In this document: piece by piece, positions 1 to 4,886 of the stretch | Numbering within the stretch: the stretch's first letter is position 1 | Layout of the letters: each line of letters starts with the position of its first letter | Assembly: GCA_964477295.1 (NCBI GenBank) | Contig: CAYZEZ010000279.1 | Coordinates: 1 to 6,225, forward strand | Reading direction: 5' to 3' | From: CAYZEZ01 sp964477295 | GTDB taxonomy: Bacteria; Bacteroidota; Bacteroidia; Bacteroidales; SM23-62 | Length of the DNA stretch: 6,225 bases | Notes under the pieces: model-generated | Seen by the model: only the letters and a program-made list of their open reading frames with translations | The model's database searches: none | What the model was told of the DNA's origin: nothing | Made by a program: the position numbers and the translations under genes

Positions 1-490
1 AACCACCGGATATATTGCCAAAGCCGGCTGTTTGTAATCCCTTGGTGAACCCTCCGGTGATATTCATGAATCCCGCCAATTGTGCTCCGGTCATTTCCTG
101 TCCAGCGATATTCATAAATCCGGCACCCTGGAGCGCCTTGTTCGCACTTCCATCCACATTACAGAAACCGGCGAGCTGGGCACCCGTGATATTTCCATCT
201 ACCAGGTTGCCAAAACCGGCAGCCTGGAGGCCTTTAACGAAATATTTGTCGGAATTAATTAAACTTCCAAGTTCCAATCCATCAACACCTCCGGCACGTC
301 CTACTAAAAGGTTCAGGGAGACCTTATTTATTGTCCTGGAGTTAGAAAATCCATTGGTGCTCAGGGGCGGAAACAGGAATGTAAACTGAAAAGGACTCGT
401 AAAATAATCGGGCTCTTCTTCATCCTGTGCGAATGTGCTTGATAATAAAACACATAAGGAGAAAAGTGTAATAAGAAACTTTTTCTGCAT
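1..490 (-). CDS. Secreted surface-repeat protein (LA_2272-like), 3' end cut by window edge
   Basis: The frame opens at an ATG at 490-488 and runs without a stop for 163 codons to the left edge, so the C-terminus is missing. Residues 1-21 form a signal peptide: KK at 3-4, a hydrophobic core, and a likely cleavage site after TFA (A21|Q22). The mature N-terminus is acidic (EEE, 24-26), followed by a segment containing FPPLSTNG and VSLNLLVGRAGGVDGLELG. From residue 88 an alternating repeat begins: a 17-residue half starting LQ-x-AGFxN and a 15-residue half starting QLAGFxN, giving a 32-residue period seen about 2.4 times. The pre-repeat segment and the GLQ/AGF/N pattern recall the LA_2272 family of surface-repeat proteins described from Leptospira and found in Bacteroidota. 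This is from memory, not a search. The function of that family is unknown to me; export to the envelope or cell surface is inferred. Plus-strand frames across this region are shadows: their P/A/N-rich translation is the complement of this repeat. Confidence 0.85.
   Translation of the reverse strand, partial: MQKKFLITLFSLCVLLSSTFAQDEEEPDYFTSPFQFTFLFPPLSTNGFSNSRTINKVSLNLLVGRAGGVDGLELGSLINSDKYFVKGLQAAGFGNLVDGNITGAQLAGFCNVDGSANKALQGAGFMNIAGQEMTGAQLAGFMNITGGFTKGLQTAGFGNISGG
97..228 (-). repeat. Coding repeat, 32-residue (96-bp) period
   Basis: Within the minus-strand surface-repeat gene, half-units of 17 and 15 codons alternate: LQAAGFGN, then QLAGFCN, LQGAGFMN, QLAGFMN, LQTAGFGN. The pattern starts at residue 88 (nucleotide 229) and continues past this span towards the window edge. 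The copies differ at many synonymous positions. For example, the two QLAGF copies use CAG-CTC-GCC-GGT-TTC and CAA-TTG-GCG-GGA-TTC. The repetition is therefore conserved at protein level and is not a recent DNA duplication. Confidence 0.8.
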
Positions 491-649
491 GGTAATTATT
501 CTTCTGATTGATACGTTACTTTATTTCAAAAGACAGGAAAACAATTCAAAGGTTGTATGAATAACTCCTCTTTTTTCGTCTGAAGAGTATAACTTTTTAG
601 TCATTTTTGAATAATCTTTACAACTGTTTGGTATAAATATTGTCTTTTA
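491..649. promoter_or_regulatory. Divergent intergenic region
   Basis: This AT-rich gap of 159 bp separates the divergent starts of the surface-repeat gene (490, minus) and the DUF4190 lipoprotein gene (650 or 680, plus), so it must hold promoters for both. There is no purine-rich ribosome-binding site before either start, as is usual in Bacteroidota. A weak promoter candidate for the plus gene is TTTG at 606-609 followed after 22 bases by TATAAATA at 632-639. The Bacteroidota consensus is TTTG, then about 19-21 bases, then TAnnTTTG, so the match is poor. A short imperfect inverted pair, CTCTT...AAGAG, lies around 570-587 and is too weak to call an operator. Confidence 0.4.
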
Positions 650-1444
650 ATGGTGATTATATTAACCAAAATTATTGCTATGGTTCTACATATACTTACC
701 CGGAACAAAACCATAATATTCCTTCTGGCCCTGACTCTGCTTTCATCGTGCTATTCTTCCAAACAGGTTACCTGTCCGGATATTGATACTTACCATCCCC
801 AGACAAGAAGGTATAAGAAGCATATTTCACTGGCCTGGAACCGGTCAGGGAGGATATCTAAAAAGAGTGTTTTAATCAGACCTGCCATCAAAAACTCAGT
901 TGAGAAAGATAATGCAGATGATATGACAATACTGGTCAGCAGGCCCGGGGAAGAGATTCTTTCAGATAAACCTGGCTTCTTGGATATGGAACCCGTAAGG
1001 TCCGGGGACCAGAATACCCTTATGGTCAGTGGCGATGCAACCTTTACCGGGCCATCAGAAATTATCGTTTTTGATGAACCCTCCAACCTAAGCCAGGCTT
1101 ATAATCCACCCTCAAAAAAGGAAGTTCGTGAGATCAGGCGGGAATTCCGCAGGGATATGAAGAGTGAATTAAGATCCTCGAAACCAATGCTATCTCACAC
1201 TGAAGACAGCATCATGCTTTTTGCTGTTACCTCCTTTGTGCTGGGGATCATAGGGATCTTCACAATGCCCCTGTTGCTCGGCATACTGGCAACCATTTTT
1301 GGAGCAGTTGCGCTGAGCATGATAAGACGGGAAGGGGTTTATGAAGGCAAAGGCCTGGCCATGGCTGGTTTAATACTGGGTATCGTTCTACTGGTAGTTG
1401 GAATCATATTGCTCCCATTTGCTATTTTGGGTATGTTTATTTAA
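650..1444 (+). CDS. Lipoprotein with C-terminal DUF4190-like two-helix membrane domain
   Basis: The outermost ATG (650) gives 264 residues. The ATG at 680 (residue 11) is the better start, because it puts the lipobox cysteine (LLSSC, C34) at residue 24, a normal signal length, and leaves room for a 5' leader. Residues about 35-185 are hydrophilic, rich in Ser, Lys and Arg, and match no domain I recognise; the stretch around 150-175 is strongly charged (KKEVREIRREFRRD). Residues about 190-264 hold two long hydrophobic segments joined by a loop reading MIRREGVYEGKGLAMAG. This Gly-rich helix, small basic loop, K/R-G-LAxAG-helix layout is typical of DUF4190. The protein therefore appears tethered by lipid at one end and by two helices at the other. 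Its role is unknown. It is divergent from the surface-repeat gene, and its stop overlaps the end of the convergent cytochrome gene by 8 bp. Confidence 0.8.
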   Translation: MVIILTKIIAMVLHILTRNKTIIFLLALTLLSSCYSSKQVTCPDIDTYHPQTRRYKKHISLAWNRSGRISKKSVLIRPAIKNSVEKDNADDMTILVSRPGEEILSDKPGFLDMEPVRSGDQNTLMVSGDATFTGPSEIIVFDEPSNLSQAYNPPSKKEVREIRREFRRDMKSELRSSKPMLSHTEDSIMLFAVTSFVLGIIGIFTMPLLLGILATIFGAVALSMIRREGVYEGKGLAMAGLILGIVLLVVGIILLPFAILGMFI

Positions 1445-3767
1445 GCGATTGCTTCAGCTGCTGGTAGGTTGGGTCTGACGGGTAGTATTCAATCAACCGA
1501 TCGGCAAATTCATTCGCGTTAACCAGGTCGCCTTTTTCCTGGAACATGGTTGCCAGGGAATACAGAATATCCCGGTCGTATGGATGGTGTTTAAGTGCTG
1601 ATTGCAAATAGATAATGGCCTCTTCAACGCTGCCGGTGGAATGCAAAGCCACTCCATAAACGTAACAGAACCGTGAATTGTCAGGTTCAGCTTCGGCTGC
1701 CCTTTGCAGATGCTCCAGTGCTTCATCTACCTGCTGCTTGCGAACCAGCAATAACCCCAGTGCATAATGTACAGCAGCCATATCGGGATATGAATCCAGT
1801 GCTCTGCGCAGAACCGTTTCACCTTCTGCATCCCTGCCCTGCATACGGTACAGGTCGGCCAGGTTGATGTAACCGGTAACATAACCCGGTTCAATTTCAA
1901 TGGCTTTTTTATACGATGCCTCAGCCAGGTCCAGCTTTCCCAAATTCAGGTTCATAATGCCAAGGTTCATATGGGCCGATGGATGGTCGGCATTGATCAT
2001 CTGCGACTCCACATATTCATCAAGGCTCCGCTTCATGATACGCTGTGTAGTTGGACTCAGGTAATTATCAGGAATAACCGTCAGCACCCGGGCCGCAATG
2101 ATCCTGATCAGCCGGATGCTGTCGCTTAAGCGTGGGGGCACCAGGTCAGCAATGGTATTCTGATCTGCTACCGACAATGCATTAACAGCCTGGAACCTGA
2201 CCAGCGGATCGGGATCTTCGATAACTTTCCTAAGTGTAATTATGATAGCGGGATCCTGGTAGTTTTGCAGCAATGAAATCGATGTAGCCCGGATCATGGG
2301 TGCCAGGGCCGTATCTTCAGCCAGGTTCAATAATTCGGGCAATGCCTCGGGATATGCCTGCCTGCCAGCCCAGAATGTTTCACCGTAATGTACCCTCCCT
2401 TCTTCTAAGGTTCCATACCACTCCTTCATGTATTGAGCAGCCCATTGGTTGGTTTTGTCGTCGTGACATTTGGTACAGGCGTTGGGGGTCTTCAGTTTAT
2501 CTGACAGGTCGGGTCGGGGGATCCGGATGCTGTGATCCCGCCTGGGATCAATCACCATATATGTCCTCTCCGGCATATGACAATCAAAACAATTCGATCC
2601 ACTCTGTTCCGGATCATGAAAATGGTGTTCCCGGCTTCCATATTTTTCTGCCAGGTGGCACCTGTAGCACAATGCATTACCTTGCACAAAAACTTTTCCG
2701 CTGTGGGGTTCATGGCAATCCTTGCAATTCACTCCTGAATGATACATTTTACTTTGCAGGAAAGAAGCATATACATATACCTCTTCCAGTATTTGTCCGT
2801 CGGCAAAATATAATCCTTCTTCAAGTACTGATGGCCAGTGGGTTTCAAGCAGGTGTTTGCCATAGGTATAATTCTCTGTGGCAACAGACCGCCTGGCGTG
2901 ACACCTGCCGCACATTTCTACCAGCATGTCGGATTGCCGTTTCACAGACCGCTGTGCAGTTCCCGTTTTCATATCAAATACCCAGGTGGCATTGTCGGTA
3001 TCTTTTAAGCGTATGGCCAGTCCCATGTTACGGTGAGACTCCGGGTTACCCCCCTGTTCAACCAGCTCTGCCCACTCAACGTGCCTCGATCCCGGACCAT
3101 GGCAGGCCTCGCATGATACATCGATCTCATCCCATACCGTATTGTAAGTATTTGATTTAACGTCAAACTGTTTCCGGACGTTGGTTGAATGGCATTCCGA
3201 GCACATGTAGTTCCAGTTTTGCATGATATGTGTCCAGAACAGGATATCATCAGGGGGGATCCTTTCCTGGTTATAAATATGGAACCAACGCTTGCCTCCC
3301 TGTGAAGCCGGCCTTGTATCCCAGCAAAATGGCAGCATCTGGAAGCGGCCTCCTGGAAATTCGACTAAGTATTGCTGCAAAGGCCTTATCCCGAAAGTGT
3401 ATTTTATCTCAAAATCCGCAAGTTGGCCATCGGGGCCCTCTGTATTAACGAAGAATTTTCCATTTTTCCTGAAAAATCGCGATGTAATGCCGCCCTGGGT
3501 AAAGGAGACACCGGAAAAATCACCCAGAACAGTTGAATCATTTGCTTTATCCATGGCCATATCATGGTCAGATCCTGTGAATAGGTTGTACTGCTTCTCA
3601 TGACATCTCTTGCAGTCTTCCCTGCCAACAAACTGCATTTGAGCCACAACCTCATTCCTGGCAACATTGCCCGGTTTATCTTTCCTGCTGCATGTGATTG
3701 AAATAATTACCAGCAGGACAAGGATGGTCCCGGAAATAAGGGCTTGAAAGTGTATTTTTTGTTTCAT
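1437..3767 (-). CDS. Octahaem c-type cytochrome with HEAT-like and TPR regions, exported
   Basis: 776 residues. The N-terminus MKQK plus a hydrophobic stretch ending ITC (C26) then SRKDK reads as an export signal, probably a lipoprotein with a loose lipobox; a membrane anchor is the alternative. Eight CXXCH covalent haem-c sites start at C52, C189, C219, C286, C348, C367, C393 and C431. The first (VGREDCKRCHEKQ) resembles the cytochrome c554 family entry motif. The segment DHSIRIPRPD (411-420), just before the last haem, recurs in multihaem cytochromes of this kind. Residues about 475-565 are helical and HEAT-like (DPDPLVRFQAVNAL). Residues about 595-776 contain about five TPR units (e.g. AEASYKKAIEIEP, DEALEHLQRAAEAEP). 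Likely role: periplasmic electron transfer, or a multihaem reductase of unknown substrate, with the TPR tail for protein contacts. The ATG at 3767 is the first in frame and precedes the signal directly. It diverges from the Rieske gene, which suggests a respiratory link. Maturation would need a cytochrome c haem-attachment system not seen here. Confidence 0.93.
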   Translation of the reverse strand: MKQKIHFQALISGTILVLLVIISITCSRKDKPGNVARNEVVAQMQFVGREDCKRCHEKQYNLFTGSDHDMAMDKANDSTVLGDFSGVSFTQGGITSRFFRKNGKFFVNTEGPDGQLADFEIKYTFGIRPLQQYLVEFPGGRFQMLPFCWDTRPASQGGKRWFHIYNQERIPPDDILFWTHIMQNWNYMCSECHSTNVRKQFDVKSNTYNTVWDEIDVSCEACHGPGSRHVEWAELVEQGGNPESHRNMGLAIRLKDTDNATWVFDMKTGTAQRSVKRQSDMLVEMCGRCHARRSVATENYTYGKHLLETHWPSVLEEGLYFADGQILEEVYVYASFLQSKMYHSGVNCKDCHEPHSGKVFVQGNALCYRCHLAEKYGSREHHFHDPEQSGSNCFDCHMPERTYMVIDPRRDHSIRIPRPDLSDKLKTPNACTKCHDDKTNQWAAQYMKEWYGTLEEGRVHYGETFWAGRQAYPEALPELLNLAEDTALAPMIRATSISLLQNYQDPAIIITLRKVIEDPDPLVRFQAVNALSVADQNTIADLVPPRLSDSIRLIRIIAARVLTVIPDNYLSPTTQRIMKRSLDEYVESQMINADHPSAHMNLGIMNLNLGKLDLAEASYKKAIEIEPGYVTGYINLADLYRMQGRDAEGETVLRRALDSYPDMAAVHYALGLLLVRKQQVDEALEHLQRAAEAEPDNSRFCYVYGVALHSTGSVEEAIIYLQSALKHHPYDRDILYSLATMFQEKGDLVNANEFADRLIEYYPSDPTYQQLKQSLK

Positions 3768-3907
3768 ACTGGAGATAGCCGGAAGAATTAAAAGTATAAA
3801 AATTAAGCTGATAATGAGAAAAGGCTATATAATTCAGAAACAAACTAAGTAATTTTATTAATATTTTAGCAGTACCGTCATTCTGAACTTGTTTCAGAAT
3901 CTGTTTT
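3768..3907. promoter_or_regulatory. Divergent control region, octahaem cytochrome / Rieske
   Basis: This AT-rich gap lies between two divergent redox genes and must contain both promoters. The best -7-like words are TATTTTAG at 3862-3869 for the Rieske side and TACTTTTA (reverse strand, about 3793-3800) for the cytochrome side. Each matches the Bacteroidota TAnnTTTG box at all but one position, but neither has a clear TTG box at the right distance. ATAGCC (3775-3780) and GGCTAT (3823-3828) form a 6-bp inverted pair 42 bp apart, which may be chance. No Shine-Dalgarno sequence precedes either start. Confidence 0.4.
3880..3900. repeat. Palindrome next to the Rieske start
   Basis: ATTCTGAA (3880-3887), a five-base loop CTTGT and TTCAGAAT (3893-3900) make a perfect 8-bp stem that ends 7 bases before the first Rieske ATG. 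The surrounding words (CCGTCATTCTGAAC..., then ATCCTGAA at 3911-3918) resemble a dispersed intergenic repeat that I recall as common in Bacteroidota, built from TTCTGAAACAAGTTCAG-type halves. In this window there is only this one copy, so membership of a family is inferred. In mRNA the hairpin would lie in the Rieske leader. Confidence 0.6.
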
Positions 3908-4360
3908 ATGATCCTGAATATGAAACGAAGACAATTTTTTAAAAGCACTTCAATCCTGCTGGCTTCTGTTGCCGGTGTGCTGGCATCAGTCAGCCTGCTC
4001 CGGCAGATCTTCCCGAGGTCAACCTATGAAAACAAACGTTTTAAGCTGGGCAAGCCCAACCGGTTTACCATTAACGATTTTACTTATATTCCTGATCAGA
4101 AGTTGTTTGTATACCGCGACCATGGCGGGATGAAGGCGGTGACAGCCATTTGTACACACCTGGGATGTGTGCTGGAGCGAAGTGTGAATGGATTCGAATG
4201 TCCCTGTCACGGATCTTGCTTCGATACTTCTGGAAAAGTCTTATCCGGGGCGGCGACAAAAGATCTTTCCTGGTATCATCTTTATAAGGATACAGATGGA
4301 CAGATAGTTGTGGATCTGAAGAAGATAGAAGATTCGGATTACAAATTGGAAGCAACCTAA
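3908..4360 (+). CDS. Rieske 2Fe-2S protein of a quinol:cytochrome c reductase
   Basis: This is the iron-sulfur subunit of a bc/b6f-type complex. It takes one electron from quinol at the outer membrane face and passes it to a c-type cytochrome. 150 residues from the ATG at 3908. The ATG at 3920 (residue 5) is the more natural start, giving MKRRQFFKS, a twin-arginine signal followed by a hydrophobic anchor helix (about residues 15-31), as expected for a Rieske protein exported folded by Tat. The cluster is bound by CTHLGC (C82-C87) and CPCHGS (C98-S103). By family rule the ligands are C82, H84, C98 and H101, with a C87-C100 disulfide. An extra cysteine, C104, follows directly. GxxLSGAATKDLSWYH after box 2 fits the usual proline-loop region, though without an obvious proline run. 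The protein is short but complete. The cytochrome b gene lies downstream on the same strand, after the S23 cassette. Confidence 0.94.
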   Translation: MILNMKRRQFFKSTSILLASVAGVLASVSLLRQIFPRSTYENKRFKLGKPNRFTINDFTYIPDQKLFVYRDHGGMKAVTAICTHLGCVLERSVNGFECPCHGSCFDTSGKVLSGAATKDLSWYHLYKDTDGQIVVDLKKIEDSDYKLEAT

Positions 4361-4366
4361 AAAAAG

Positions 4367-4438
4367 GATTCAAGGGGCCAAGGATTCAAGGGGCCAAGGG
4401 TCCAGGGGTTCAAGGGTCCAGGGATTCAAGGGGCCAAG
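4367..4438 (+). repeat. Left array: nine tandem 8-bp units (GRKYCARG)
   Basis: Nine octamers follow in strict phase with no gap. Four words are used: GATTCAAG (4367, 4383, 4423), GGGCCAAG (4375, 4391, 4431), GGTCCAGG (4399, 4415) and GGTTCAAG (4407). All fit GRKYCARG with no exception. The array starts 6 bases after the Rieske stop codon and ends 38 bases before the S23 ATG. The same word pairs recur (GATTCAAG then GGGCCAAG three times), so a 16-bp higher-order unit is also visible. Confidence 0.93.
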
Positions 4439-4476
4439 TGAAGAGGGAGAATGGATAATATGAAATTATTGTTGAA

Positions 4477-4839
4477 ATGCTAAGGACATATAAAGACTTA
4501 AAAGTTTGGGGAAAGAGTTATTCACTTTGTTTGGAGATTTATAAAATAACAAAAAGATTTCCTGAAAGCGAAAAATTTGGATTAACATCCCAGCTGAGGA
4601 GAGCTTCAGTTTCTATACCCTCAAACATTGCTGAAGGATACGGAAGAAAGACAACAAAGGAGTATATTTATTCTTTATATGTTGCCAATGGTTCATTATG
4701 TGAATTGGAAACTCAATTAATGCTGGCGAAAGATTTACAATATATTTAAGGTGATGAATTTATTTTGATTGATGAAAAACTATCCGAAATTGAAAGAATG
4801 CTTAAAGCCTTAATAAGATCATTGGAACAAAAAAAATAA
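4477..4839 (+). pseudogene. S23 / four-helix-bundle family gene with an in-frame stop at codon 91
   Basis: The S23 family (TIGR02436-type four-helix-bundle proteins) was first met in intervening sequences of 23S rRNA in Leptospira and relatives, and is common as free-standing genes in Bacteroidota. Its molecular role is not established. Family hallmarks are clear: MLRTYKDLKVWGKS at the start, then RFPESEKFGLTSQLRRASVS, then IPSNIAEGYGRKTTKEY, then SLCELETQLMLAKDLQYI. A TAA at 4747-4749 stops the frame after 90 residues. The same frame then continues for 29 codons with a plausible last helix (IDEKLSEIERMLKALIRSLE) to a second TAA at 4837-4839. The full 120-codon length fits the family, so a single base change (e.g. 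TCA to TAA) probably broke it recently. A functional 90-residue product from 4477-4749, or an assembly error, cannot be excluded. The gene is much more AT-rich than its neighbours, which suggests transfer. Confidence 0.85.
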
Positions 4840-4843
4840 ACCA

Positions 4844-4875
4844 CTTGGCCCCTTGGCCCCCAGGCCCCTTGGATC
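4844..4875 (-). repeat. Right array: four inverted 8-bp units
   Basis: Read on the minus strand, the units are GATCCAAG, GGGCCTGG, GGGCCAAG and GGGCCAAG, in strict 8-bp phase. They are close to the left-array words; the only departure from the left consensus is a T at position 6 of GGGCCTGG. The array begins 4 bases after the distal S23 stop (4837-4839) and ends 11 bases before the cytochrome b ATG, so it occupies that gene's whole leader. Confidence 0.9.
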
Positions 4876-4886
4876 CTATTTAAGTT

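Larger units (their letters stand above)
4366..4876. mobile_element. S23-gene cassette bounded by inverted octamer arrays
   Basis: This 511-bp segment sits between the Rieske stop and the cytochrome b start. It consists of a left array of nine octamers, one AT-rich S23-family gene, and a right array of four octamers in opposite orientation. The outer ends match as inverted repeats at 13 of 14 bases (GGATTCAAGGGGCC at 4366-4379, against GGATCCAAGGGGCC on the other strand at 4876-4863). The inner ends match perfectly over 11 bases (GGGGCCAAGTG, 4430-4440, against 4852-4842). Hand-counted GC over 4501-4740 is 80/240 (33%); sample 60-base lines of cytochrome b give 47% (5281-5340) and 58% (5701-5760). 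These points suggest insertion of a discrete unit. No transposase and no clear target-site duplication are visible, so the mechanism is unknown and 'mobile element' is an inference. Confidence 0.55.

Noticed and set aside
15..389. Plus-strand open frame rich in Pro, Ala and Asn
   Set aside because: It is the complement of the surface-repeat gene. The minus-strand reading has a signal peptide and a protein-level repeat; this one has neither.
1443..1454. AAGC-GATT-GCTT inverted pair as a terminator between the convergent genes
   Set aside because: The stem is only 4 bp, with no T-run on either side.
2300..3160. Long plus-strand frame of 286 codons opposite the cytochrome
   Set aside because: It is antisense to a region with five CXXCH sites and strong family motifs. 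The translation is Cys/Pro/His-rich with no recognisable domain.
3676..3948. Minus-strand frame of 90 codons across the divergent region
   Set aside because: It overlaps both divergent genes. Its ILKQVQNDG stretch is just the translated palindrome repeat, a common source of false genes.
4451..4483. Ten-codon frame (MDNMKLLLKC) overlapping the S23 start, a possible coupled leader peptide
   Set aside because: It is too short to support, has no ribosome-binding site, and a frame of this length arises easily by chance.
4477..4839. Intervening sequence within a 23S rRNA gene
   Set aside because: No rRNA sequence flanks the S23 gene; both neighbours are protein-coding respiratory genes.
4367..4875. 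CRISPR array
   Set aside because: Units are 8 bp with no spacers, and no cas genes are present.
4360..4886. Target-site duplication around the S23 cassette
   Set aside because: The outside flanks (CCTAAAAAAA and TATTTAAG) share only A/T-rich character, with no convincing direct repeat.
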